Of a DNA stretch of 64,000 nt, positions 23,923 through 36,144 are shown piece after piece. The stretch is from Muricea muricata. Taxonomy: Eukaryota; Cnidaria; Anthozoa; Malacalcyonacea; Plexauridae. Numbering within the stretch: the first letter of the stretch is position 1; every line of letters begins with the position of its first letter. Made by a program: the position numbers and the translations under genes. Where the stretch lies: positions 9,119,013 through 9,183,012 of the forward strand of contig OY979723.1 in the NCBI GenBank assembly GCA_963855995.1, read 5' to 3'. The notes beneath the pieces are model-generated. The model saw only the letters and a list, made by a program, of their open reading frames with translations. It was not told where the DNA came from and did no database searches.

Positions 23923-26900
23923 ATGGCTAATGCAAGCAGCAATTCGCAAGGTTACTTCTCAGTCACACCAAAAACGGACTGCCCTCACGTTCAGGTATTT
24001 GATTGACTATTTGATACACAATATAAATTATATAAATGTAGTAATATAGAAACATAGCATTTTCGTGCTATTATTTAACGCTCTCTTGTCGTGCTAGTTA
24101 CTTTCTGTTTTAATGAATATCATTGTGCGTATCTGAAAGAGAGTTAGCAGCTTACTCACAATTATCAACCAAGCAAATTACACTTATCGACTTGCACCTA
24201 AATTGGCCTCTACTCACAGCTAGGCGTAGGCAAAAACATGCCTGGTTTCCAATCTGGCAGACAAGAGTTTCGGAATTTAAAAGATAGTTTTGATATAAAA
24301 TGTTATGGTTTTTAGTGATAGTGCTACTAACTACTTAGTATACAATTTGCTGATAATTAAAATTTGTTAGGCAATGTAGTATGTACAAGTTTATTACAAT
24401 ATGCAGACTTGTTCCATGTTGGTGAAAGGAACGGACCGTTAGTGAGTCAGTGGCATGTACCACACTGATATACTATACACAACTAGATTGAAAAAATCAC
24501 CTTAGCTTGCATAAGTTGATTGGAAATTGTCTAAATGGAATTTGTCTGTATTATATCAGAATTAATGTGACAATTTGTTTACAGTTGCTGTATATTATTC
24601 ATATTACAGCATATGCCATTGAATACAAACCCTGCATATGTACTATTCAGTGGCGATAAATTATGATGTGCTTTTAAATTTCGTACAAATCATAGCATGT
24701 AAACGTACCTCAAATAGCATTTAGTCTTAGCTATATCAAAATTAAAAGGACCAGATAAAATTACTGCAGTGCAAGATATTTTGCAAACTGGCATTATTAT
24801 TATAATTTTATACCAAAAGGATAAATAAAATGAAATTGGAAATAGCCACAAGTTTCCTAGAAAATTGTATCAAATTCATGATCATAACAGCTAGTTTTCA
24901 ACATTGAAGCGGTGTTTCCACTTTTGGAAACTAAATTTCCATGAAAATTTTTAATTAGGAAATTTGCAAATAGATTTTTCCACACTGGTCCACAATTACA
25001 CACGAAATGATGTATAGTCAAGTCGGGTAACAATTTTGCATTTTCAGCAAACTTTTGATTTCGTTGCAAAATATCCTGAAAGCTATATGTTTATTATGAT
25101 AGCTAACGTGATATTCTTTGAGGTACATAGCAAATTATAATACTTCCGCTATTGTGTGTCAGAAATAAACAAAAAATGTTTAGGTAATTTTTACCCGCCA
25201 AATCGGGCAAAAATTACGCACGCAAATTTACCACCTAAATTTTATTTCTTAGCTGTTTGAACCTACTGCTTTAGTGAAACATGACTTTATCCTTTTTATT
25301 GGCGTTTTTATCTTGCCAAATACGTAAATGTAGCAGACGCATTTCACTGATGATCATTGGCAATACGAGACAATTCTAACTTTCACACGTTTTGTTGATA
25401 TCATATGCAAAATATTAATAAAAAAGTAAGCCTTTGTACATTAAATGAGAACACCACAGACTATATGTTTAACTCCGTTCTGCTCAGAACAATAGAGTTT
25501 TAATTCAACAACAAAATAACAAGTATTATACATCAAAGTGTCAGCGCGTATGCGACGACGCGTTTACCCATGCACATGTTTATCATACAAATATTGAGTG
25601 TCATGTTATAATACCTATTTATGCTATAAGTGATTTTGAAAATTACCAGTTGTACCAGTTTCCTATGTTAATGGCCTTTCTTGTGATTTTTATGGCAAGA
25701 ATAATTAAAAAGATAAGGAAAAAAAGGTTTTGGGATGCTATACTCTTTTATTGTCCCTAAATTTAGCGGCAAAGTGCGTAATTTTTACCCGCCAAAGACA
25801 AAAATGGAGGGTAAAAATTACGCACCCGCTCAGCGCTAATTGTGCAGAATAACATGAAAATATGAACAGGTTGAAGGTCAAATCTAATGCCATCAAAACA
25901 TGCCAAAATCGCCCGCATATTTATGTGGGGCTTGGCAAACAAACAAATTTTAGTTATTGTGCTCGAAACTTGATATCCGGTCAAAATCTGTAGCCTTCAA
26001 ATTTACTTGAAATTTTGGTAGGTAATCGCGTCCTACGTATGACTTTAAACAACAAATACATTAAAAAAAGGTTAAACTACATGATAAAACGCCTTATAAT
26101 GTCTCATGACAGACAGAAAGAGAAAAATTGAGTGCGTAAGTTTTACCCGCCAATCGTGAGCGCGTAATTTTTACCCGACTTGACTATACATTTTTCCAGT
26201 AATGCATTGCAGTCAAAAGTCTTCAAAGAAAACAAATATTCGATTTGTTTATTGTACTAAAATTCCTCATCACCAGGTGACCTTGTGCCACCTTTATTCA
26301 GTAATTTCCACTTGACATTGGCAATGCAGTCTGGGAAAATGTACATGTCGTCATCTTTTCTGTAATTGTCTTTTGTAAATTCAATCCTTGGTAGCTGGTC
26401 TTGTTTGTCGGCAAACATATTGCTAGGGCTAGTATTGCCTGTTTTATTTTTTCACATACCTGAAACAAATTTCGACATGACAGCAAATACTCCAGTATTC
26501 CGGCCAGGCTAGTAAAGCCCAGTGTTCTGGCCCTCCCAAATGGCAAGGGCCAGAACAGGGCTAGGCCACAAGTTGACAAAACATTGCATAACTTTCAATT
26601 CTTAGAAATTATTGCGGTTAATTTTCTCCTCAATGTGAATGCATGCAATGTCGTGGGTTTCTCTGCATGATAATTTTATTCTGCAAAACACAGGTTGTGA
26701 AACAAACAGAAAGTTTAAACATAGACCCAGGAGCGCCATGTCTGTCATGTCAAAATGTTGGGGAGAACTGGCTCTGTCTCATTTGTTCTGAGATCCACTG
26801 CAGTCGTTATGTCAACACACACATGGTGAGGCATAATGAGGACACTGGCCATGCAGTTACGTTAAGTTTTTCCGACTTGAGTGTTTGGTGTTACAGCTGT

Positions 26901-27661
26901 GACTCATGTAAGTAACTTACTGAATCTGTGACTTTGACATACTTACAGTCAGATACAAGCAGTGCTATACTTGCAGACAAGGATTTACATTACCATATCT
27001 GGTATGCAGGCATTTTGATGTAGATATTAGATATGTTTTAAAAAATAGATATAGACATAAATTTGTCATTAATCTCCTTTAATGATGTAAATAGACAAAT
27101 TTATATGTCTATTTACAAGATATTATTTTATGTCTGTTTGCATATAGACATATTTTTATGTCTGCTATGGATACCAGCTTGATGCTAAATGGGCTACCGT
27201 GCTAAAATAAAGTTACTTTACCTTGCCTTATAAAACACTGTTACCTAAAAACCAATTACTAAGGCCTTGTAAGAGCCATTGTCAATAGAGAAACTGTCAT
27301 GCGGTAAATAAGATGTGTTGATTATCATTTTGCAAGGCTTCACTAAGGTTAACTGTAATTTGAGTCACTTTTCTTATTTAGTATACTATATGATAATGAG
27401 GTGTTTTACCTACTAGTGAGGTGTGCTTTGCTCTTGAATAAATGCCACAGCTTGAACTATAGATTGTGGTACTCACTTATGAACAGTGATAATGAGCAAA
27501 TAACATTAACAATGAATATATAAGAATGCAACGATATTATTACGTTCACTGTTTACTTTGATCTAATTAAATGTGCTTTAATTTCCTATTTTTCAGACAT
27601 AACATCACCCCTGCTAAAAGGAGTCCTGAAAGCAGCATATATGGCTAAGTTTGAATCGTGA
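23923..27661 (+). CDS. HDAC6-type ubiquitin-binding zinc finger (ZnF-UBP) protein
   Basis: Three exons, 23923-23994, 26694-26907 and 27597-27661, encode a protein of about 116 residues. Nearly all of it is a ZnF-UBP (BUZ) domain like the C-terminus of HDAC6: zinc ligands in TDCPHV, APCLSCQNVGENWLCLIC and HCSRYVNTHMVRH, then GHAVTLSFSDLSVWCYSC. Residues that in HDAC6 clasp the free C-terminal Gly-Gly of ubiquitin (the Trp in ENWLC, Arg-Tyr in SRYVN, and WCY) are all present, so it probably binds unanchored ubiquitin chains. No deacetylase domain is attached; stand-alone versions could also be called HDAC6-like. Candidate polyadenylation signal AATAAA near 27726. It is divergent from tafazzin. 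Its first intron hosts a 1.18-kb transposon. Confidence 0.88.
25011..26191. mobile_element. 1.18-kb non-autonomous DNA transposon
   Basis: The ends are inverted repeats, TGTATAGTCAAGTCGGGTAA on the left and TTACCCGACTTGACTATACA on the right. The interior repeats the word TAATTTTTACCCGCCA and its complement near 25187, 25210, 25786, 25805 and 26133, pointing to subterminal transposase-binding repeats. No transposase frame is visible. Terminal TA suggests a Tc1/mariner-like TA duplication, but this is inference. Confidence 0.85.
27025..27165. repeat. AT-rich inverted repeat with TAGACATA words
   Basis: Repeated and inverted copies of TAGACATAAATTTGTC, GACAAATTTATATGTCTA and TATAGACATATTTTTATGTC can fold into a hairpin. 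It sits in the last intron of the ZnF-UBP gene. Confidence 0.6.
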
Positions 27662-29257
27662 ACATCACAGTCTATTTTGTAAACTAATTATACACTATGA
27701 CAGATAATCAGAACTCTTCTTTTTAAATAAAATTCATTTTCACAGAGTATTTAGTTGTGTGTTGAACTGTCTATAGCTACCAATACAATATCTTGTATGC
27801 TTGCATGGCACCATGTGTAATATTTAGTTGTTTTGCGGAATATATTCCAACAGAAAATACGTCTTGAAGATGTTCAGATCTTGATTGCGGCATGGTTGTT
27901 GGAATGTAGGCTGGGTATGGTTCTGTTGTGTTAGTATATGAACAACTGGTAGTAAAGTTTTAAAGTAGTTTTTATTAGTATAATTGCTGATAGAATTTGT
28001 TGTTATTGAAATGCTTAAATAAAGTATACCGATGCATAAAAATGTTGTATTTTTGTGTCCTTTATAAATTTTCACATGCGGACAATGATTTATTGAAAGA
28101 AACGCCGTGCAAAATCATTACCTAAATTTGTATTAGGAGACGGATTCCAGTCTAAAAGATCGCAAACTCGTCTAAAGTCTGGTTCACACTTGTCGTAATC
28201 AAGGGTTTTTTCCTCACGTGAACAAACTAAAGAAAAAGACAAATATTAGAATGCTTTTGCAACGGTATATAGAATTCACTCAATCACGTTGGCCAGAAGA
28301 TGTCATTCCCGATTACTGCAAGTGTGAACCACGTTTAAGACGAGAAATTCATCTTCATATAAATAACGTGTTTTCTGTCCTTTTTTCCATCTATTTTTTT
28401 CGACTGTAAAGATGGGCGAGTATCTCGTCTCGGGTGGAAAGCCCGTCTTAAATTTATATCAGACGGGTAAATCAAAACCGATTTTAATTGTAGGAATTAT
28501 TATTTATTGAAAATATTTTAGGAGTTTTGATTGGTTAAGAGTTGTCGGTGGAATCGTCATATTCGCTTGGTGGTTGCCCAAATTTGGGGTTGAAAATAAA
28601 TATACGACATTATGACTTATTTCGTCGTATATTGAAAACAAATATGCGACATGACTCAATTCGTCGTATATTGACTGACCATTGTTAATCGACCTTTCGT
28701 CGTAATCTGACAAATGTTTTAAGAATATTTTTCCGTAGTCCGATTGGCTTATTAAAAATTTCGAACAATTTAATGCTGTTCCATTATTAGCAACTTGTGT
28801 CTTCTTACTTACAAAGGAAGCGTTTACACTGAGTTTATAAAATATTTCAAAAAATAATAAAACAATTATAGAATTCGGTTCTCGCAAGATATGAGGAATT
28901 ATTAAGGCCTCGGTTTGTGATAACACAAACCTCTGCCTTAATAATTCCTCATATCCTGCTCGACCTCATTCAATAATTGCTTAATATTTCTTTGGTCACA
29001 TGAATCGATCGAAGCTATTTAGAAAGCATGAAACTCAACTTGAATTCGCTCCCTCGTTGATTTTTTTTGACAGAAACTCAACTCGGCTATTGGTAGAATG
29101 ATTAGCATCAATTTGATTGTTATATATTTATTATTTTAGTGAAAGTTTCAACCCAGAAAGAATTGTGAAAAAGTATCTGCTATCAGTATCAAAGTTGTGT
29201 ATACCTTTATCGGGAAACCAGAATTTCGTCGTGTGAAAACGTATTAACTGAAAAAAA
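27662..29257. other. Intergenic region rich in palindromic repeats
   Basis: This holds the 3' flank of the ZnF-UBP gene, a palindromic segment at about 28085-28345 (GGTTCACACTTG / CAAGTGTGAACC), and the repeat at 28485-28985. Short open frames here carry no recognisable domain. The last 250 bp should contain the promoter of the first ADP-ribosylglycohydrolase gene. Confidence 0.6.
28485..28985. mobile_element. Interspersed palindromic repeat, copy 1
   Basis: Phrases TTTTGATTGGTTAAGA, ATATTGAAAACAAATATGCGAC and TTCAATAATTG recur at 60205-60415. Near the right end GGAATTATTAAGGC is mirrored by GCCTTAATAATTCC around a short loop. It looks like a non-autonomous transposon of several hundred bp. 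Confidence 0.75.
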
Positions 29258-32200
29258 ATGGAAGAGAAAAACGAAATTTTGCCTCCCAAGAATAAGAACT
29301 CTAAGGCAGTAAGTGAAGGCAATAGTGATGAGAATGAAAAACCCATGCTAGCATGTGAAGGGGATAGTCCATGTGATGCAAGGGAAGAAGTCGCAATTAT
29401 CGAAGGTAAAAAGTCCACGACACCTAGCGAAGAAGGTTGTAGTACCATACTTAATTTTACTGTGCAGTACTAACTAATTTTAGAATGTTAAAATGTGCAG
29501 CGATAGAATGGTAAAATTGCAGCGGTAAAATTTGAGTTCCTGTGGGAACTAGGTAATAGGAACTAAATTATGAACAAAGAACTGCACTGATACTACCAAA
29601 TCATCGTGCCTTTAGAAATGCAGTAATTTAAGAGGTAACTTTGGGAAACATTAACTTCGGGCTTTTTCTTGACACTTACAAATGTTGATCACGTTAAATG
29701 AAATTCAAACATTATAATATGAAGCGAGTTGTATCAATTGGAATTTAGCTGACGTGACCAAATTCTGTACGTACGCCTTTTAAAGCGTGGACTTTGGCCA
29801 GCTATGTGTACTTTTTCCACTGTATATGACATGTGCAACTGCAAGATTGCAATGCAATATAAAAATAATAGAACTAGCAGGTTATTTTTGCTTTGAATGG
29901 GAAGTTACAAATGGCACATCTGTTCTGTTGGCTCTTAATGTTGGCAACTTTGTTCAGAAATATGCAGTGATAAAAATTTCTTAAAAATTAGGTGCGAGTA
30001 GCCCTGTGACCAAAGAAGATACAACTACCGAAAATAAAACATCCATGAGAGGAAGTGAGAGCAAGCCGACAGACAAAGGTGCAACTGGCATCGCCTACCC
30101 AACTGAGGACGATCAGCTAGAAGCCGCTATTGCGTTGTCTCTGAGAGATACAAATCAAACCGACGGTGCGGTCAAACAAGAAGAGGCAACGTCTCATTCT
30201 AAACCAGCGCTTGTTGATCAAATCAAAGGAGTGTTGTACGGAAACTGTATCGGGGACGCCATTGGACTGTTGACAGAGTTTATGGACAAAAGAGAGGCTA
30301 AACATGTTCGTTATTCTTTTGTGTTCGAAATAAAAGCATAGTTCGCCTGTGTAGTAATAATTAGAAGTATAAAAATGCCGGCAAACAGACCGATTATGTG
30401 AGTAGTTCGTGCTTGAGTTTTTTTGCTCGTCTTTGTACCTTCACAGAATCAGACACACTATGTTTAAAGTTTGTGATGTTATTCTAAGTTTACATCCAGA
30501 CTGGGCAAGCTGAAAAATATAGCTCAGTGACCAGTTCGAGAGTCGAACCAACCACCTTTGGATCGCTAGCCTAATGCTCTGCCAACCATGAGCTGCGCCC
30601 GCGGTCAGGTCGGTTTGAGTATGTGATATTTCAGAGTCTAGTTCCCTCGATATTAAAGCACTTCGAAATAGTTCTAAATACCGTAATCGCCGTGAACCTC
30701 AGTTGGCAGAGAGAAGGACTGTTTCCGGAATGATTAGGCATATTTACCAGTTTGTCATGCGTTGATATAAGTTCCATCTCAGCTAACCAAAAAACTGCAT
30801 GCCTCGATTCCCTTTTATGATTTTTAAGGTAGTTTCACATGTTTTCTCTAAGTACACAATAATTATTCTTCTTGTCTAGTATTATGGGAGTGATCATCTG
30901 ATGGATAGATACGGTACAAGAAATCTCGAGTATAACCAGAAGGTTATGGATAGGCATCGTTGTAACTGGAGAAATGGGGACTGGACTGATGACTCAGATC
31001 AGATGATTCTCATTCTGAGAACTTTGGTTGAAAATCATGGAAAGGTATGTAGCATATCAATCATTTTTTGTAACAATCATTTTTGAACAAAGCTAAATAT
31101 GAACTTGTCCAGTAGTGCGTGAGAGTAGGATCTTAGTTAATAGAAGAGTGAGATGGTTTGTCGACTTTTCAAACCATATTTCGACAACACCGTCCAGAGT
31201 CGCAGAAAGCGTTCATTCGGGAAAAATACTCAAAGTTTGCAAACCCTTTTCTCAGGACGGACTACGGAGGTATGATTTCTGGAATACACCATCATCTATT
31301 AAATATTTTTTGCTATGTTAATGTTTAATTAATATAACTAGAATGGCTACATTATGTAGTATGTTGACATGAAACCTTCCTCACTGACAGCCCATTTTGC
31401 AAACCTCCTCACGGGCAATGCCTCCATGCCCGTGGGTTTTCGCAATTACTTTCACTGCCATCTTCATCCATTGGAAATACTAGCTGCATGTCTAACATAT
31501 GTTTTAAACTTAATCTTCACTGCCTATCTAATACTTCTTACGTTGCACCATTTTACACGTGCAGTTCGATGAAAAAGACTTTGCCAAGAAACTGAGACAC
31601 TGGGTGTATCATGGTTACGAAGAGCTGGGTGATACGGGCGGCTGTGGTCTTGGTAGAACGACGGCTTCCGTTCTGAGCCATAGAGACTTCTTGTCTAATC
31701 CTCACAAGGTACCAGCTGTAGTCCTGATTTCAGAGAATCAGTGTTAGCCATGTATAACGAAGTGTTTTATTTCACTTCTTTACTTAAGTAAAAAAAATCA
31801 GCAATTACTTGTAACGAAGTAATATTTGTATGAACCACTTTTTACTTGGAACGAAGTACGATTTTTGTTCAATATTTACTGTTTTACTTCGTTACTTGTG
31901 ATATGCCATGGTTATACTCTGATGATGCAAAGAAATTTAAAGTTATTCTCAAAGCAAGGTCAGTTAGCAGACCAGTGAGAATATGCTTGGCTCAGTCAGG
32001 ATGTGACTCAGTGAAAAATAACATGTTGCTTTTTTAAGTTTACTAAAAAATAAGTATTTTGCTGAACAGCGACAAAATGGATTTCGTCCTCATATTGGCC
32101 AATCATGCGTATTTTAGTAATTTTACCATCTAAATGCAATTAAAATCTTGTTAATAACAATTTCTAGGCCGCCAGAGAAGTATGGGAAGACAGCGGAAGA

Positions 32201-35200
32201 TTCATTGCTCCGAACGGAGGAGTTATGAGGACATCAGTGCTTGGCACGATGGATTTTGATGACTTGAATAAAGTCATTAAAAACACAAAGAGGGCATGTA
32301 GGGTGACCCATGCTGATCCACGATGTGTGGCGTCATGTGTTGCTGTTACCATAGCAATAGCACTGATGTTGCAAGGTAAACATGTGTTAAATAACGGAGA
32401 ACAAGATGTTGATGCCATCATGGACTTTGCTTACCAGTTTGCCGGCGAGGAAATTGAAGACTTGAAGCATGTGAGTTGGTTGTTTGTAGGATGATGGATT
32501 TTTTGCCTTCCTAACTCAAACGATTAGGGTATTTTAGGAAAATTTTAAAAATATTAGATTCCCTGCATCATGGATTTCTAGGACCATGGATTTGTACTCT
32601 GTACATCTTAAAAGTTTACGGTTTCTTACGAAAATTTCCAAAATATTTCTTAAAGTCCCTGGATCATGGATTTGTACTCTGTATATCTTAAAAGTTCAGG
32701 ATATCTTGAGAGAATTTCAAAAAAGTTTTGTGGATGAAAGATTTCACCCAAATGGGATTTAGTAGCTGTTAAATTTACCCAGTAGCGTGCAAGCTCGATA
32801 CTTGGGAGACAAGATATAGTTACATGTACTATGTACATGCATTCGTGTTCACAGATCATCAAAATGATCGATTTCAAAAGAAATCAATTGTGCATAAGAT
32901 GAATATATGAATATGTGCCCACTCCCCGATTATTTTCACCAAAGTTGCCGGACATAAGGTGTAAAGGAAAATTTTGTGTGAATGAATAAAAAAAATGTTT
33001 TGCCTTTGTTTTCCGTGACGCCGTGTCTGGTAACTTCGAGAGCTTACAAATCCCCATCAAGACATAGGGAACTCTGGGTACAAATTCAGGAAGAAATAAC
33101 TTTTTACTCAGGACAAACTGGAATTGCCTTCTGCTAAACTGATCAAGAAGTGACTGGCATAATCTTTACTTGGACAATCTGTTTCAATGCTTTTCACACG
33201 AACTTATCTCATTTAGAAAGAAGAACTGAAGTACCACATGTTTGCAGAATCGCTTGACAAGCTACAGTTGGACTCATCGCAGGCCATTGGTTATACGTTG
33301 AAATGTATGGGTGCCGGTTTCTGGGCATTCAGACAAAAAGACTTCAGGAAAGCCATACAAGCGATCACTATGGAGGTTTGAGAATAATTTCTCGAAAAAG
33401 ATGAAAAAAAAAACACGCGCCTGAGCGTTGCTCCCACGATGCATGTGCGGTTGCTCTGGCTAGGCAGCACGGGGCAAACTTAGAAACTTTGCTTTGTGAG
33501 AATTTGACTGAAACCTCAACCTAAAGCGCTATTGTTGCTGACCTGATGTCCGTGATACAGCCTGATGCGTTTTACTTTGGAACCTGTAACTTCACTTTTA
33601 TATATTTCAGGACCTTGTATTTACATAATTTGAACATGAACTGTGATGTCTATGGAATTATGGATTTTTATTGGGGGGGGGGGGGTACACAGGCTCAAAG
33701 TCGCAATTGGATGTTTTCTTAAAACTATTTTGACAACGTCAATGGCGATATCTCTCGGCATTCAAAAAGATGGCAAACATTCAGCGTTTGTATTTAGTTT
33801 TTACCCGCAAAAGTAGTTTTAAAAGTCGAGAGTTCCGTAGACTGGACCCAGTCCCTCATGGGAAGGGAGGGACTGTGGACAGGTTTTCGATATATTAAGC
33901 ACCACCTCTTGTTCTAAACTTACTCCGCCCAAATAGTTAGTAATTTGGTGGAGTAAGTTTCTTGCTTTATAGACAAACTACTATTTATAGATTAACTGCA
34001 TTGTTTTCGAATCTAGCTGATCTCACATTGAGTAAGAGGCCTCGAACTAGCTACCGAATACAAATCCATTTTGTTGTTTTTAATCAGTTATATCTTTTAT
34101 TTTCTTCTGTGAAACTTATTGAAGCTTTGTAATCATGTTTAATAAAGAAAATTATAAGTCTACCAGAAATTTGGAACCGTAAATTATTTTTAGAAACTAG
34201 TAAATTATATTTCATGAGAAATTTCCCATGAGGGACTGGGTTCAGTCTAGTAGTTCCATGGACATTGCTGTTCTGGTTCAGAGGTTCTTGTTTAAAATAT
34301 GTAAATACAAAGTCCTGGAATATATTTAGCCGATGAAGTTACAGGGCTCCAAAGTAAAGTGTGTCAGGTTGTATCACTGATGTCATTAGCGCTTTTGCTC
34401 TCGTTTTTATCCCAACCCTTTGAATGTCTCTGGTAAAACATCTATAGCTTGCGATCTGAAAATATAACTGAATTTGTGGGGTAACATGTTCTTCTTAAAA
34501 AGCGCATTTTTCCACAGCAATGTTTCCGGATTTGGACAAACACGGATAGGAAATGTAACAATTTCAGAACCATCCTCAGAGATATGAAAAACTAGATTTA
34601 TATTAATCTGACACTGCAGAGAACAATGAAAAATTCGTTGTCTCAATTGGTAGAGCGGCGGTCTAGTACCCGAAGATGCGAGTTCGAATCCCGCTCGACA
34701 CAACGAATTTTTCGTTGTTCTCTGTAGTGTCAGATTAGTATGAATCTAGTTTTTCACATCTCTAAGGATGGTTCTGAAATAGAATTGAATCACTGCGCGT
34801 CCTCAAAGACAAGCGTTTAGTCGTCACGAAAATATTTCGTGCACTTAAATTGGATAAGACTCGCTACCAATCCCAGTTGGCTCGATAGCTCAATTGGTAG
34901 AGCGGCGGTCTAGAAACCCGAAGATGCGTGTTCGAATCCCGTTCTTTGCAGTGTCAATAATATAATTGTAACAATGTTTCCAATAATTAATATAAATGTA
35001 ACAATGTTTCCTAGTTTTGCGCTATGAAGGCTTGCGGTATGATTTGGGGCCTACAGAATAAAGATAACACTGCTCTTTATTTTGTCATCTAGGCTGGTGA
35101 CGCGGACACAAATTGTGCGGTTGCAGGTGCTCTTCTGGGTTGTAAGGTTGGCTTCAGCAAATTGCCTCAATCTTGGGTGGAAGGTTTATGTAATCGCGAA

Positions 35201-35419
35201 TGGCTGGAGAATGAAATTAAAAGGTTTAGTTATTAATATGTTTAACGCATGCTCAGCAAGAATGATTAAGAATATTTTGTTTTTTAGTTTTAAATCTTTT
35301 TTTATCCGTGCAGCTCTCTTAGTGGAAGATATTACCTCCTCAAAAACGTTTATGTTTTTTTTTCCAGATACCTCAAACTACTTGATTTGCACGAGGGCAC
35401 CAAAGAAGCACGCTTGTAG
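29258..35419 (+). CDS. ADP-ribosylglycohydrolase (DraG/ARH family) with UIM, copy 1
   Basis: Eight phase-consistent exons, 29258-29405, 29992-30305, 30880-31044, 31565-31708, 32168-32470, 33217-33375, 35093-35223, 35368-35419, encode 471 residues. The family removes ADP-ribose from modified proteins or hydrolyses ADP-ribose polymers and related metabolites using two Mg ions. Metal-binding signatures are present: GNCIGDAIG (133-141), GDWTDDSD (187-194) and AGDADTN (412-418). THADPRCVASCVAV and GAGFW are further landmarks. The 120-residue N-terminal extension is polar and contains EDDQLEAAIALSLRDT (88-103), which fits the ubiquitin-interacting motif consensus (acidic patch, Leu, Ala95, Ser99, Asp102). 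The substrate is unknown. A paralogue follows immediately downstream in the same orientation. Confidence 0.94.
30505..30630 (-). mobile_element. tRNA-like SINE fragment
   Basis: On the minus strand the sequence has a box-A-like GCTCATGGTTGGCAGAGC and box-B-like GGTTGGTTCGACTC, the internal promoter pattern of tRNA genes, but no folding acceptor stem. It therefore reads as a tRNA-derived SINE head. A related piece lies at 40470-40650. Confidence 0.6.
33831..34257. mobile_element. 427-bp MITE in ADP-ribosylglycohydrolase intron
   Basis: The left end carries TAGACTGGACCCAGTCCCTC and the right end the mirror GAGGGACTGGGTTCAGTCTA. An inner inverted pair, CTTACTCCGCC / GGTGGAGTAAG, lies around 33920-33959. 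No reading frame is present. Confidence 0.85.
34555..34786. mobile_element. Palindrome with a tRNA-like core
   Basis: Two arms of about 80 bp are reverse complements (CAGAACCATCCTCAGAGATA, GACACTGCAGAGAACAATGA on the left; TCATTGTTCTCT-like and TATCTC-like mirrors on the right). They enclose a 65-bp tRNA-like core at 34636-34702 with box A TCTCAATTGGTAGAGC and box B GAGTTCGAATCCC. The anticodon stem does not pair well, so it is not a functional tRNA gene. Confidence 0.8.
34880..34953 (+). mobile_element. tRNA-like SINE head, second copy
   Basis: The sequence GATAGCTCAATTGGTAGAGC followed 40 nt later by GTGTTCGAATCCCG repeats the core of the preceding palindrome. After it come two copies of a phrase like ATATAATTGTAACAATGTTTCC. 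I see no 7-bp acceptor stem, so I call a SINE rather than a tRNA. Confidence 0.7.
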
Positions 35420-36144
35420 TTTCCGTCCGTTTCCTAGATTGCCGCACACGTCCAACTGTACGCTGGTCCGTGTTATAGTTACCGCACCCGCAATATATAG
35501 CAATATATGGTCGTAATGGTCGTATACGAATAGTTGATTGTTTTTCAGAATACATTCATCATCAGAATAGCAAGATTTCTTGTATCAATGTATTATTAAT
35601 GTAATCATTAATTCATTATATAATGTACTAAATTACTTGTACAATGCGTTTTGTCACATTTTGTAACTGTTTTGCTGTTGTATTGAAAAGAGATTAGCAA
35701 TAAACGACGACTGTCGAGTGAAGCCATATAACCTGAAAAATATGGAATGTCGAAATGAAAGTGACAAAGGACATGTTAGACGACTACACGTGCAGTTCTG
35801 TTCGAAAACTCGAAACTAATCTTCAAAATGTTGTCGATTATCGGAGTACCTATTGTTTCATATTGTAAATACACGTGGATATATAAAAACACTTATTCAG
35901 TGACACTCTACAGCTATATCGTTTATCCCGGGCAGTAAGTTTACGACTCCGGGCAGCCTCCGGGCAGTCCTGGGCAGTAATTAGTAAGACCCATGTAAGT
36001 GACGAGTCTGGGGCTAGATCAGGGAAATACTCTAAAAATATTCTACATTCTGGATCAGGAAGTTCAGATCCACACATTCAACATAGTGAAAAAGAAAAGC
36101 TGCAGCTAGCTGAAGGACGTTCTATCAAAGAAACGGAAACTGAG
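35420..36144. other. Gap between tandem ADP-ribosylglycohydrolase genes
   Basis: Contains the 3' flank of copy 1 and the 5' region of copy 2. The frame of copy 2 stays open upstream of 36145 to about 35885, with acceptor-like AG sites near 35898 and 35911. It encodes a UIM-like EKEKLQLAEGRSIKET at 36088-36135. The true first exon and initiator of copy 2 are not resolved. Confidence 0.6.

Noticed and set aside
28085..28410. Small coding exon (KCEP-LRR-like frames on both strands)
   Set aside because: The two frames mirror each other because the DNA is palindromic; no splice partners or known domain were found.
34636..34702. tRNA gene
   Set aside because: Box A and box B are good, but the acceptor and anticodon stems do not pair properly and the unit lies inside a palindromic repeat, so it is a tRNA-derived SINE piece.
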